A stretch of 64,000 nucleotides of DNA from CAYNJG01 sp965216885 (lineage in GTDB: Bacteria > Planctomycetota > Planctomycetia > Pirellulales > Pirellulaceae), in NCBI GenBank assembly GCA_965216885.1, contig OZ244209.1:6076001-6140000 (forward strand), read 5' to 3'. Shown piece by piece: positions 50,501 through 59,800 of this stretch. Under the pieces are notes generated by a model. That model searched no databases. It was not told the DNA's origin and was given only the letters and a program-made list of their open reading frames with translations. Position numbers and translations under genes: made by a program. The stretch's first letter is position 1. Each line of letters opens with the position of its first letter.

Positions 50501-51039
50501 CTGATCTCGCGTACCGAGCCACTGATCTGCTCAAATGTTGCCCCATCGGCAATCGTACTAATTACCGAGAACTGTTTCTGAAGTTCGATTGCTTCGGAAA
50601 CAGAATCTTGTAAACCACGTTTGACCGAACCAAATGTACTCACGACAAGTTGCGTGCTGATTACTCGTCCGATCGTAGCGAACGAGACTCGTAGGTCAGC
50701 GGATGCGGTCGTGGCGTCACGTGTTTGTCGGGTCAGAGCAAAGACGGAGCGTGTAGTTCTATCAACGCCTGCTGTGGCTTGTTGGCTGTCTCTCGCGAGT
50801 CGGGATAATCCACGACCAGACCCAACTTGATTCAACCCGTCTGCAACTTGCTTCACACCCGTGGCGAGCTGCCCGGTTGCTCCCAGACTCTGAGCTGCAT
50901 TACGGTTGTACGTCGCAGTGGTACGACTGACAGACCTCAGACGCTTCTGGTAGTTGGCAAGAGCCTCGTCCAGATTTCGGAGATTGTTGATCGCGGCAGT
51001 TGCCTCGATCAGATACTCTTGCTCAATTCGGTCGGTCAT
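47515..51039 (-). CDS. Tail tape measure protein
   Basis: The 1174-residue protein sets tail length. The N-terminal ~450 residues have the phage TMP core (FSVISTIADGATFEQISGSVREISDSLNI, ELANSFGVIGEPARQLGVDLEEVTGSLAGITESG, ATQLRGIFNSLNKPSEALKATFQELGV), then a hydrophobic stretch (VVLALGKGVVVLGGALGTLAVGAKLVALATALTPLGAAAIAAGT) and long coiled-coil segments. The C-terminus ends ASGGFARGVDTVPAMLAPGESVINSR, a typical TMP ending. At about 1.5 A per residue the expected tail is roughly 170-180 nm, an estimate only. Confidence 0.95.
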   Translation of the reverse strand: MTDRIEQEYLIEATAAINNLRNLDEALANYQKRLRSVSRTTATYNRNAAQSLGATGQLATGVKQVADGLNQVGSGRGLSRLARDSQQATAGVDRTTRSVFALTRQTRDATTASADLRVSFATIGRVISTQLVVSTFGSVKRGLQDSVSEAIELQKQFSVISTIADGATFEQISGSVREISDSLNIDQLESAEALYNALSNQLGTYNGTVQATIEAGKLARTTNSTFAESVDLISGALRAYKLPAEEAARVSAVFFSAIDRGRITAPELANSFGVIGEPARQLGVDLEEVTGSLAGITESGISTARAATQLRGIFNSLNKPSEALKATFQELGVENAKAGIEAFGFAQFLQRLADAAGGSSEKFNDLFKNIRASGGVLGTTNENLARTLRNIEEASNFSASDNERNFATVISTDAEQVTKSLNELKNVFVSDFGNEIVKVIADLRGSDEEFRAFRDTIQSSVPVVLALGKGVVVLGGALGTLAVGAKLVALATALTPLGAAAIAAGTLASALVALNAASEDLARQRAESFLKGLEDQLQAGIEAEKKFTQEILLQREILKEESTKSFQETREAFLANSPFTDETVLAANAKLVNDTQSTLQTIATARRELVKGIADAITSSNRQIEDSNSTVRGLLQTQDDRQFDRENEGFSEAQQAFRLSERATSQARQAEIALRRAFQSGNEEAAELAEAQFDRALATAQRAQQVAGDDVAAEARAVRELEAIENRRIRLEQLRSGTLRQRQSGLRDEQATQQAINENLKDQIKIINDNISNVSANGGQLSESEQRRRAERVSSAIAEITEQGLQGLDVAQALNLTTIAAQLQESLSGDQLRVNVVANRRALEDQLRGLKVSVNLAFNNELELQRKIAELSGGTFTEPSNVSDVEQGSRQTQETADAAATRVAELNEAVQKQEGLLSGLIQTETQLQGIVESIPSDRITDRGQAIIDQISAITDKSAELRQIPNLSFEQVREGLGPLVETLQELNRSGSSGELFTDPKQFNELSTTLVGLVNEFRNLSDVKLPEVSQSDLEILRITGSSLVESGRKFRIDLEAGAQAVQGIGIGTGTVQPNFAGTTGVQRFASGGFARGVDTVPAMLAPGESVINSRSTQRFFSQIQALNAGQRPVFRNSGGTVSVGDINVSMQSSGSAQMDGRAIARIINSEIRKGTVRLRR

Positions 51040-51545
51040 TGACTCACCGTGATTGTCGAGATTAGCGACGTTGGTATGGGTGGAACAAAGTCGTCAATCA
51101 CGGACTGAGCAGCGTTGTTCGCCAATTCCTGAAAGTTGTATGGACCCGGCTGTTTCAAGCGTGAGAACAACGTTGGGTCAGGAGAGGAGTTGGCGTCGAA
51201 TTGTTCGTTGTAGACAAGGTGGGCGAGATCCGTCTCATACGTGAACGAGAACCGCAGACTGTTTGTGTCTGTGGTTACGTCACCTTTAGAGGAATCGATC
51301 CCGTCCCGAACTCGATTAGGTCCGGTCTTCGACGGCGAGATTGGGAATCTGACCCCCAGCTCGTTTGCGAGCTTGGCGAAAGTTCCTCGGGAAGCACCCG
51401 ACCAAACAGGTATCACGCTGGTTGCAGTCTCCAACCAAGTCACGCCAGCTTCATGAATGGTGCTGGAGGCTCGTGCAATGAGTTCAGCACGGTAGCTCGC
51501 GATGTCGATACGAGCGGATTGCAGACGAGCCTGTATCTTGAACAT
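51036..51545 (-). CDS. HK97 gp10-like tail/neck protein
   Basis: The 169-residue protein includes TWLETATSVIPVWSGASRGTFAKLAN, LRFSFTYETDLAHLVYNEQFD and a C-terminal helix, matching the HK97 gp10-type head-tail or tail completion proteins. It lies between the tail chaperone and tape measure genes, an unusual but seen position. Its stop overlaps the ATG of the tape measure gene. Confidence 0.62.
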   Translation of the reverse strand: MFKIQARLQSARIDIASYRAELIARASSTIHEAGVTWLETATSVIPVWSGASRGTFAKLANELGVRFPISPSKTGPNRVRDGIDSSKGDVTTDTNSLRFSFTYETDLAHLVYNEQFDANSSPDPTLFSRLKQPGPYNFQELANNAAQSVIDDFVPPIPTSLISTITVSQ

Positions 51546-51548
51546 GGT

Positions 51549-52219
51549 CTAGATCCTGAACGCTTCCAGACGTTGTGACTCTTCATGCTCACGTGCTTGG
51601 TCATAAACCATTAGACGAGCTTGAGTCATAGGGCTGAGATCCTCCCAACTGTCTTTGACGTTGGGTGGTCTTATTCCGAAACGCTCACAGGCTCGATAGA
51701 TGGCGAAGAGCTGTCGTCGGTGGGGAGGGAAGTTGTAGTTTCTTGCAACACCTTCTGCTCCCCACGCAAAAAATCCTCACGTGCCTGATCCAGCAAGTCT
51801 TCGCTGAGTTGATTGACTTCGCTGATCTTTCGGATGAGTTTGTTGATCTCAACAACAGTGAGACCCGCGTCCTTCATCTCGTCACGCCACCGCACCCAAG
51901 TCTTTGGTTTTTCCATATCGAGAGTTTCCCACTCGATATCATTTTCCGGAATGGTCAGGGAAGCGACTACCATGAACGCAGACTTACGAAGTAACCAATT
52001 CTCAATGGCTTGCTTGTAACCTTCGTCTTCGAAGTTCTTCTCTGCACCGGAAGCTTTCCGGACGACGGGTGGTTCAGGGGGTGGGTTTCCTTTCTCCCAA
52101 TCTTCCCATTCATCGTCCAGAGCCTGAACCCAAAATGCGATCGGTTCTTCAGTACCACGTGGGAAAACGATCACGTCTTTGTGACGTCCGCCTTCCATCT
52201 TCTTGCCGTTAAGTTTCAT
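51549..52219 (-). CDS. Tail assembly chaperone, long form by programmed -1 frameshift (gpGT-like)
   Basis: The short form (52219-51671, 182 residues) is a gpG-like chaperone. At codons 150-151 the sequence is T TTT TTG (51773-51767), a perfect -1 slippery heptamer. After slipping, the reading continues FFAWGAEGVARNYNFPPHRRQLFAIYRACERFG, then WEDLSPMTQARLMVYDQAREHEE, ending at 51549. This extension has the conserved WEDLSP and Q-x-RE pattern of gpT-type extensions. The long form would have 223 residues. It binds the tape measure protein during tail assembly. Confidence 0.88.
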
Positions 52220-52248
52220 TGTATGGTTCTCTCTTGGTTGGTTTTCGT

Positions 52249-52992
52249 TTAGCCGCGAGTCACGGTTGGCTCGACAGCCTTACAGATACCGGTGACGGAC
52301 ATAGTTGCCGCACTCAGGTCGGGGTTGATCGTTTGACGTCGGAAGTCGGGGAAGACAAACGTCTCTGCTTGTTTCGTACCGCACGAAGGTGTGTGCACGA
52401 TAACCAAGTCGACGGCATACGGTTCGCAGTCGTCGGCACCCGCCGTGACCCATTCCGACGCACCGCCAACACCTTTGAATGCGTCCACTGGTGACGTGTC
52501 TTCACTCGTACCGGTCGTATATGACTCAAATACGAATGCAAGGTTGACGGTCATCGCTTGATCGTCGCCGTCCGTGATAGTGCCCGTTTCAAGATCACCA
52601 CGTTCGAGTTCGATCTCGTACTCAGAATTTTCTGACCAGCTCACGTTCCCCTCACCGACTTTGATGTCGACTTGGATAGGTGCGAACGTGATTACTGCGT
52701 CATCCGCAACAGCACTCGCAAGAGCGGGTGTGAATTCGATGTTGGTCGTAATGTCCGATGCTTCAGTCTTACCCGTGACCGTATGTACCGGCGAACCTGT
52801 TTCACCAGCGACGGTAAACCGAGCACCAACGGGGACTGCTGTAGCAGCTGCGGTCCCGTAACGGGTGAGAGCTACACCATCGATATCGATGTCAGTCTCG
52901 CCACCGGCAAGAGATGCCTCATTCACGGCTGCGGAACCAGCCGTACCATCTCGCAGGGAGATTGTTGCGTCTTTGAGATTTAGTTTAGCTAT
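52249..52992 (-). CDS. Major tail (tube) protein, apparent AUA start
   Basis: The 247-residue product is a beta-rich tube protein: AKLNLKDATISLRDGTAG at the N-terminus, VGARFTVAGETGSPVHTVTG in the middle and ELERGDLETGTITDGDDQAMTVNLAFVFESY in the core. No ATG, GTG or TTG exists upstream of the GTG at 52926, yet 22 codons of good tail-protein sequence lie between. AAGGA sits 8 bp before an ATA at 52990-52992, which would give MAKLNLKDATISL. I take ATA as the likely start. It follows the tail terminator-like gene, as expected. Confidence 0.78.
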   Translation of the reverse strand: MAKLNLKDATISLRDGTAGSAAVNEASLAGGETDIDIDGVALTRYGTAAATAVPVGARFTVAGETGSPVHTVTGKTEASDITTNIEFTPALASAVADDAVITFAPIQVDIKVGEGNVSWSENSEYEIELERGDLETGTITDGDDQAMTVNLAFVFESYTTGTSEDTSPVDAFKGVGGASEWVTAGADDCEPYAVDLVIVHTPSCGTKQAETFVFPDFRRQTINPDLSAATMSVTGICKAVEPTVTRG

Positions 52993-52994
52993 GA

Positions 52995-53486
52995 CTAGGT
53001 TCCTTTTAATTCGATCTCGTAGTTGGCAGATACCATGCCCTGCCTGAGTCGAGTGGTCGGATTGATTTCGCCGAAGTCGATGACGCGAACCGCGTTCGAC
53101 CGGTCAGTAAGATTGTGAAGGCACCCAATTGATGTACCGTCATTGACTCCACCAACGCCGAGTTTCAGCACCTCAATGGGTGAACTCAGTCGTTTGTGGT
53201 ATTTGCCCAAGAGCGAGTCGTAGAGGTACGGATCACGTGTTTCACCCATGACGCTCGCGACGAGAACATTCACGAAGACTCGTGAAAGATATATGTTCCC
53301 ACTGAGCTGTCTGGTGTAGGGTCCGTTGAGTCGTATCTCGACTCGATCGGGAGCTTTGTTGAAACTGTCATGTCGATCGTTGATGCCTTCCACCAGATAC
53401 GGAGTCTGGGCATCGGTCGCGACGGTGGATAGTTGTGTACCGACTGAGGCATGTATCCAACGCCGCCAATTCTCATCAGCTGCCAT
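52995..53486 (-). CDS. Tail terminator-like protein
   Basis: The 163-residue protein opens MAADENWRRWIHASVGTQLS and contains VEIRLNGPYTRQLSGNIYLSRVFVNVLVAS and the end GMVSANYEIELKGT. Position between the head-completion-like gene and the tube gene, together with size, suits a tail terminator. The ATG is preferred over a GTG two codons upstream. Confidence 0.6.
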   Translation of the reverse strand: MAADENWRRWIHASVGTQLSTVATDAQTPYLVEGINDRHDSFNKAPDRVEIRLNGPYTRQLSGNIYLSRVFVNVLVASVMGETRDPYLYDSLLGKYHKRLSSPIEVLKLGVGGVNDGTSIGCLHNLTDRSNAVRVIDFGEINPTTRLRQGMVSANYEIELKGT

Positions 53487-53976
53487 CGGCACCCTCCGTC
53501 AGAAACAGAACATCACGTGACTTCATGTCGTGGTCTTGAGAGAAGACGTCAGCCTTCTGACGGTGTCCCACGATGATGTAGACACGTTCTTCGTCAACGC
53601 TCGTCCACTGGTGAATCTGGTACTTTTCATCCTTGTAGGTGAACCAGTCATCCTGACTCAGTTCCAGATCCGGGATGTCCTCTTGGTGGACAATGAATAC
53701 TCGGGTTTCTCGGTCGAAGTAGCCACCGTAGACAAACTCTCTGGCGGCTCCAATCTTCGATATGGTTTGCTCAACACGTCTGGACGACTGGCTGTTGAGT
53801 GGAATTACAAGAGCAACGCTGTACTTGGTTCTTTGTAACTCACGTGAGCCTGTTTCCAGATCCACAGTTGATCCGCCGAACTTGTAGATGTCGAGTGGTC
53901 CCACGCCCAGGTGGCGTTTCAACTGGTAGAGGGACAGATCCAACATCTTCTGGCGTTGTTTGTTGAATCGGACCAT
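53476..53976 (-). CDS. Head-tail connector/closure protein
   Basis: The 166-residue protein opens MVRFNKQRQKMLDLSLYQLKRHLG and contains AREFVYGGYFDRETRVFIVHQEDIPDLELSQDDWFTYKDEKYQIHQWTS, a pattern of neck proteins. Its place directly after the coat gene fits. It overlaps the next gene by 11 bp. Confidence 0.6.
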   Translation of the reverse strand: MVRFNKQRQKMLDLSLYQLKRHLGVGPLDIYKFGGSTVDLETGSRELQRTKYSVALVIPLNSQSSRRVEQTISKIGAAREFVYGGYFDRETRVFIVHQEDIPDLELSQDDWFTYKDEKYQIHQWTSVDEERVYIIVGHRQKADVFSQDHDMKSRDVLFLTEGADGS

Positions 53977-53995
53977 TGGCTATTCTCCTATAGAT

Positions 53996-54027
53996 ACGTA
54001 GCCCGGCACCAATCTGCCGGGCTACGT
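53996..54027 (-). terminator. Strong hairpin downstream of the coat gene
   Basis: ACGTAGCCCGGCA and TGCCGGGCTACGT form a perfect 13-bp stem around a 6-base loop just after the coat gene. It lacks a clear T-run, so it may be a partial terminator or an mRNA-stabilising element that raises coat protein output. Confidence 0.75.
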
Positions 54028-54038
54028 GGTTGGGGAGA

Positions 54039-55475
54039 CTAGCCAAGAATGAGCGTACCCATTTGGTCGTTCAGCATCGCCAAGCCGGCGAGCACGTCGA
54101 CGGTCACCCGTGTACCCTGCTTTTTCGAGTCGTACTGCATTGTGACGCGTAGCCCCATATTGTCACTCACGGCAACGTGCGAATCGACGCCCAAGACCGA
54201 TCGTGGTGCGACGAGAGGGCGAGTCACCAGAGCGATCGAATCCCGATGGAAGCCCACATTGAAGACACCTGCAGGTCCGGGAAACACCGATGCGTTGTCG
54301 GTAAGCTCCGCCTCAAGAGGGCGATCCAGCAGGATGCTGGTAGATGTCGCGGAGACAGCAGTGGCTTCAACAATCGTATAGACCTTTCGGCTTACACCGG
54401 TCCCGATCGCAAGTAGCTGTCCGACTTGTGGACCCTTATTGGCTGTGTGCCCGTCAACAATGATGTCGTCCTCATGATCAACTGCATAAGTTCCGTTTGC
54501 GAGGCATGACCTGTACACGATGATCTCGGCACCTGCCGACGAGGCATACTTCTGCGCTTCGTTCAACGTGATACCAGTGGTGTTAGTCGTCCCAGTCGCA
54601 GCGGTTGCGTACTGTGGCTGATCGTTTCCCGAAATCGTGACCCATTCGCCGTCAACGACTTCATAGCCAGTGATCGTCACCGCTTCATCCGCCGTTTGTG
54701 CTTCAGCAGCCAACGCTCCTGTGACTGTTCCAGACACGGTATCTGTCGAACCATTTGTCACTGAAGCCATGTTGTTCGATTTGAATGTGTCAAACCCGAA
54801 CAGCTCACCCAAGAACGCGTTTCGCAGTGCCGCATTCGCTTGATCACCGCTCTTGTCCGCACTCACCAGAAAGTCCGAATCAAGAAAGTGTGTGCGGCTG
54901 CGTGGGTTGAGTAGTAGACGCCTTTCCTCGTCCGGTACGTTTGCCAGATCGAATTTCTCGTTCGCTTCGATCACAGCTTGACGGGTGTTACTCGATGACA
55001 ACCCGCCCAGCCTGCCAACGCGTTCAGAGGGTGTCTTTATGAACGCCTGAGTCGCAAACCCCGTTACTGCACGGTCGATTCCGCGCGCGATGGCACTTAC
55101 CGCCTGCGGAAGATGCAATGCGACGAGATCCTTGGCATTCAGGGACCACTCCCGGTCTTTGATGATAAATGACGAGTAGATGTGTTGGTTGAGCGGAACG
55201 TTGATGCGTTCGGACGTCGCGTCCTGCTCTTCAACTTCGCCGGTGTCCTTCTTTCGGCGAATCCGAAAACTGTTTGGACGGTAGGTGTGGACGACGTCCC
55301 CAGCTTCGGCGACATCGTTTTCAAATGAACGATGCACCAAGTTCGCCATGGTGCTCTTTGATTCGAGCAACATCAGCCCAAGGTGTGACCAAAATTCTGG
55401 TTTCGTTGCGTTGTTGTCATTTCCGTCACCGTTGTCGTAACAAATTCGGACGGGCTGTATCAGTGTTTGGATCAT
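54039..55475 (-). CDS. Major capsid protein, P22 coat-like
   Basis: The 478-residue protein matches the P22 gp5-type HK97-fold coat family: EFWSHLGLMLLESKSTMANLVHRSFENDVAEAGDVVHTYRP, DLVALHLPQAVSAIARGIDRAV, LLLNPRSRTHFLDSDFLVSADKSGD and ALRNAFLGELFGFDTFKSNN, with an inserted beta domain in the middle and the end DVLAGLAMLNDQMGTLILG. The ATG follows AGGAATC. It is flanked by a scaffold gene upstream. Confidence 0.92.
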   Translation of the reverse strand: MIQTLIQPVRICYDNGDGNDNNATKPEFWSHLGLMLLESKSTMANLVHRSFENDVAEAGDVVHTYRPNSFRIRRKKDTGEVEEQDATSERINVPLNQHIYSSFIIKDREWSLNAKDLVALHLPQAVSAIARGIDRAVTGFATQAFIKTPSERVGRLGGLSSSNTRQAVIEANEKFDLANVPDEERRLLLNPRSRTHFLDSDFLVSADKSGDQANAALRNAFLGELFGFDTFKSNNMASVTNGSTDTVSGTVTGALAAEAQTADEAVTITGYEVVDGEWVTISGNDQPQYATAATGTTNTTGITLNEAQKYASSAGAEIIVYRSCLANGTYAVDHEDDIIVDGHTANKGPQVGQLLAIGTGVSRKVYTIVEATAVSATSTSILLDRPLEAELTDNASVFPGPAGVFNVGFHRDSIALVTRPLVAPRSVLGVDSHVAVSDNMGLRVTMQYDSKKQGTRVTVDVLAGLAMLNDQMGTLILG

Positions 55476-55523
55476 ATTGATTCCTGTAAGGGTTGGGTTA
55501 ACGATAACCCCAGCGTTTTTGAT

Positions 55524-56291
55524 CTATAGACCAAGGGCCGATGGGTCAGCCTCGTACTGCGCCTTAAACTGTGCATGAGTCATCTCTTCAATGTTCATGG
55601 GCTTGTTACCCGAGTTGACGCCCCCGGTAGCGTTTGTAGCTCCCACACCAGATTTGAGATTGCTCCTGAACAGGTTGCCGTACTTCTTCGGCAACTCCTT
55701 CATACGCGAGATCGCTTCGACAGGCGTCAGCTGAGATGTCGTTGGATTTCCGTCGACGTCAAAGTCCGGAAGATCGACCATGACCTGGTCTTCTACCAAC
55801 GTCGCTTTACCCAACATGATGTCGAGAAACTGCTGTGAGTCGTATTCATCACCCCCAGCTGCCTTCATCAACGCCTGCTCTTTCAACAGTGTGTGGTACT
55901 GATTGATCGCTTGCTCGGCTCGCTGTTGCTCATTCTCGAACTTTTCCTGCCATTCCTTTTGCAGTTTCAACTGTTCCTTTTTCGCCGTCTCTTCTTTGGT
56001 TTCCAGTTGCTTTCTTACATTCTCCAGAGTTGCCTCAAGTTCGTTGGTAGTGCTCTCGGTCAGCTCTTTACTCTCAAGCAAAGTAGAGAGACGTGCTTCA
56101 GTCTCCTGCAGTGATTCTTTCGTCTGTTGCAGTTCCGTTTGAAGTGATCGTTTGTGGTTCGCCATCATCTCATTCAATTTGGCTTGAGTGAGCGTAATGG
56201 TTTCCTCCTCTACAGGTTTGTCGACGGTGTCGTTGTCGTCGTGATCGTCGTTGTCATAGGCAATAATGGCTGGGATGTTCGTAGTACTCAT
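55524..56291 (-). CDS. Capsid scaffolding protein
   Basis: The 255-residue protein is mostly a long coiled coil (LNEMMANHKRSLQTELQQTKESLQETEARLSTLLESKEL to EEWQEKFENEQQRAEQA-type sequence) with an acidic N-terminus and a Gly/Asn-rich C-terminal end. It lies directly upstream of the coat gene, as scaffolds do. The ATG at 56291 is better supported than a TTG two codons upstream. Confidence 0.85.
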   Translation of the reverse strand: MSTTNIPAIIAYDNDDHDDNDTVDKPVEEETITLTQAKLNEMMANHKRSLQTELQQTKESLQETEARLSTLLESKELTESTTNELEATLENVRKQLETKEETAKKEQLKLQKEWQEKFENEQQRAEQAINQYHTLLKEQALMKAAGGDEYDSQQFLDIMLGKATLVEDQVMVDLPDFDVDGNPTTSQLTPVEAISRMKELPKKYGNLFRSNLKSGVGATNATGGVNSGNKPMNIEEMTHAQFKAQYEADPSALGL

Positions 56292-56361
56292 CGTCAAAGA
56301 TTCCTAGTCCCCTGTTGAGAAAAGGCACGTCGCTCAGGGTTCACGATCGTGCACCGGGAGG

Positions 56362-56880
56362 CTAGACCCGTAAAAGCCTGAGAGACCGGTCGTCTCTGAG
56401 AAATGTCAACAACCGACGCCATGCCGGAAGGCTCACAATACCGTTGGTAATGTGTGCTGCCGGTACGTTCCTTCGAGTGAAGGACGTCTTCACGGTTTCG
56501 ACTTGTTGTTGTGCGATAGACAGAGCTTCCAGTTCAAGTTCTGGGTCTTGCCCGTCGAGGTAGGCATATGCCTCTTCGTACTGAGCGACCCGGATATCTT
56601 CCGGAACCTCTGTGTCAGTCCCACGTGGGAACTGTAATTCCTGTGATGCTTCAGCAACACGTATTTCAGCGTCCGTTGCATCGGGATCAGCGGTGATCAG
56701 TGTGTGGACGGGTGCCTTGCAACCTTTGAAAGACAACCGATCAATAGCACGACATGCTTTCAGCAATGCCGCGTCCTGATCTTCGACTGTTGCGTTCGAC
56801 CACGCTGTCTCATGAAGCCGTGTACTGAAGTACTCGTCCGCCTCAATTCGTGATCCGTAGATACTGGTTGAGATGGCCAT
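56362..56880 (-). CDS. DnaT-like / gp6-type head completion protein
   Basis: The 172-residue protein has YGSRIEADEYFSTRLHETAWSNATVEDQDAALLKACRAIDRLSFKGCKA, the opening of phage head-tail connector proteins annotated as DnaT-like, and a long helical end. It lies between the scaffold gene and the LamG protein. A role as head-tail joining adaptor is likely. Confidence 0.75.
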   Translation of the reverse strand: MAISTSIYGSRIEADEYFSTRLHETAWSNATVEDQDAALLKACRAIDRLSFKGCKAPVHTLITADPDATDAEIRVAEASQELQFPRGTDTEVPEDIRVAQYEEAYAYLDGQDPELELEALSIAQQQVETVKTSFTRRNVPAAHITNGIVSLPAWRRLLTFLRDDRSLRLLRV

Positions 56881-56883
56881 TTG

Positions 56884-59800
56884 TTACCTCAGTGCGAGTG
56901 CGATTGCTTTCCTTGCAGCGTTTACAGATGTGAAGTCGAGTTTCACTCCTACGTCGGTGAACTCCACGAAGTCAGCTTCCCAAAGGGTGGACCCAGCAAA
57001 GTTCGGAACTTTGAATGCCTTCTCTGTGAACATCCTGTGAGCGAGGCTGGTTCCCTGACCATCAGCGTCGAACATCGACGCACACGCCTGCTTGTCAGCT
57101 GTGATGAATGACAGTGTGGTAGCTGCGTTCACGTCGGCTCGCGTATTCAAGGCAGAGTGACCATTGAATGCCAAAAGAACCAATCGTGGTCGGAAGCCAA
57201 AGTTGAACGTTTGTTGTCCAGTTGTTCCGGGGAGGTCGAGAACCTGAACCGAGGCGTCATCTCTGTCCTTTAGTTTGAGGAACAGCAGCAACTCAGACAG
57301 ACCAGAGAAATCGAGCCCACGTGCGGTCAGGTCGACGCCTAAGCTGTCCCATGCGGTTGCTTCCAGACCTCGTACGGAACTGGCTGTCAACTCAGACAGA
57401 GCCCATTCGTCGGATATGTATGCCTGAACGGACGACGTTGCAGCAACATCCCTCGACCGGAAGGCAATCGACGCTTGGTTTCCACCGTTGTGTGCGAAAC
57501 CAATTCCCACTCCGTTTGTAGCTTGCTGATTTACGTTGTCTGCCACATCAACAGTGCTGAGAGCAATCATGACGTCGGGTTCAAAGCCAACCGTCGTGAT
57601 GTCTTCTGTATTACCCACGGTTAGTGTAATCGAGCGGTTCCTGCGAATCGTGGAGACGTTTGCCCCACCGATCTGAAGGAGACCCGCCAGATAGTCGGCG
57701 GCGGCTCCACTCGATGCCCAAGTCAGTTCGACTCCTTTAGCCGTAGCATCGGAAGTTGCCTGAGCAAGAGGTGGGGACGATTGAGTTCCGTCGTGAACAA
57801 CAGCGAGCCGACTTCCGGTCTTAAAGTTCGTTGTGTCTGTGGCACCAACGTTGTGCTCGCTGAAACCTCCTACGGTGCCATCAAAATCAAAATCAGAGAA
57901 CGAGACCGAGATTGCTCCGTCCTGTTCAGAGACTCCGTTGGATGTAGTCTGTGCGTGAGTGATGAACAAAGCCTTGGGCATTTCTCCGAAGTCGTTGTCG
58001 TGACTCTGCGTTGTGCCCGTTGATGAGTTCAACGTCACCGTTTGGAGGTTGAAGAATACGCCGTCTGGCGGATTGACGGTTGTGTATGACTCGATGATTG
58101 ACGATTGAGTACCAGCCCGATTCACGATGAGTCTGTCGTCACCGCTGGGTGTGGTGCGAACGTAGATAGCTGTTGGTGAACTGCCACCACCTTGCGTATA
58201 GCTCGCGACGGTGAGTGTTCCAGCGTAAGACGAATCGGGCTCACAGCCGGTGAGGTCTGCAACGCCACCCGGAGCGAGATAACCGGGTTGGTGAGTTAAA
58301 GGATTGCCATCAGCGGCTTCTGATCCGTCCAACTTTGCCGGGATGAGAACAGATCCGGACTTTCGATACCCATGGGTTGTCAGGGTGTCGAAAACGTCTT
58401 GTGTGTCCTTGCCCATATTGGAGGGGGTGAGGTGGTGGTCATTGCCAGACACGTCGTGCCGCGTTCCCGATGCTTCGGTAAGTGGCCATTGTGCTTCAAC
58501 AGTTTCCGAAGATCGACCCGTAGTGATAATTTCGTCGAAGTCAGTGATTCGTGACTTCAGAATCATCGCATTGCAGATGTTGCCGTCGAGTGGAAACGAA
58601 GTTATACGAAGTCCAAGTTGAAGTGTGGTCCCCCAATTTATATTTGCACCCACCCCTACTTCGGAGTCACGCTCTGAGTTGTTCTTGTAGAGCCTGAAAG
58701 TTTTGGTGGAAGAGTCAAATGTGACGGCGACGTGATACCATACATCTAAATCCATTACTTCACTGTCGATGAACGTCCCCCCGCCACCCACTGTTAAACC
58801 ACTGTGGGATTGACTGGTTAGCTGTCTTGACGATGCGTGTGACCGAAGGTCAACCCGCTCGGCGTCAGCACTGCTGATGAACATGGGGGAATTACCAGAT
58901 GCATCCAGTCTTACCCAGCAACACATGGTCCAATCACCAGTGTATCCCGCGAGTGGGTGAGCAACAGACAATGCACTATCGACTCCGTTGAAGTCATCGC
59001 ACGGACCTGTTAGTGCGGCGTCCCTTGGCACCTGTCCTTTGTACTGCAACGGATTTCCGTCGACGTCGTTGTCGGGATGCGACTCATCACGGGGCACAAT
59101 CAGTCCAGAGCTGTCTGTGAAGCCAACTTCGTTGGGGAAGGAGAATGGGAGCGTTATGTCTTTCGTCCACATTGCTGCGTCGGAAAGAGTACCGGAGTTG
59201 TCGTTGCCCGACGAATCACGGGTGGCGGTGGTACTTCCGTCGTCTAGCTTCAGATGCAAGACGTCGCCATAGGCACCGAAGGACTCACCCGAGCCCGGAG
59301 CCATAGCCGCCACTTCAGCTCGTTGCTGCGTAGTGGGTTCGGAGTCGAGAAACCTGAAGTCGGAAACATTTCCTTCGAAGTACAAAGACGAATTGGAGAG
59401 TCGGAAGGTCCCGAGAGCAACTTTTGTGAAATTGGAATCTGGGGTGGTGGCGGTGCTATAGGTTAAAGTCTCAATTGCCGACCCATCGAGATACACTTTC
59501 GTTTCGGTAGAAGACGTGAACACAACTTCCAAGTCATACCAAACCCCAGTGGATACAGGACTGCCTGTTCCTATTTGCTGCTGATCCGCTCCCCCGTCCC
59601 GGCGAGTGACTTCGATGTTGCCGTTGTTTACGAAAACCGCAAAATAGTGACCAGTAGTTGCTGCCGAACAATACGACATTAAGGCTTCTCGACCGCTACC
59701 CGCCCATTTCACTTTCGCACGTAACGTAAACGGAAATGACGATACGTTACTGACGGTACTACTTGCGAGTTGATCAACTCCATTGAAGCTCAAACACCAA

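Noticed and set aside
52249..52926. GTG at 52926 as the start of the tail tube protein
   Set aside because: It would remove 22 codons of typical N-terminal sequence and has no ribosome site at the right distance.
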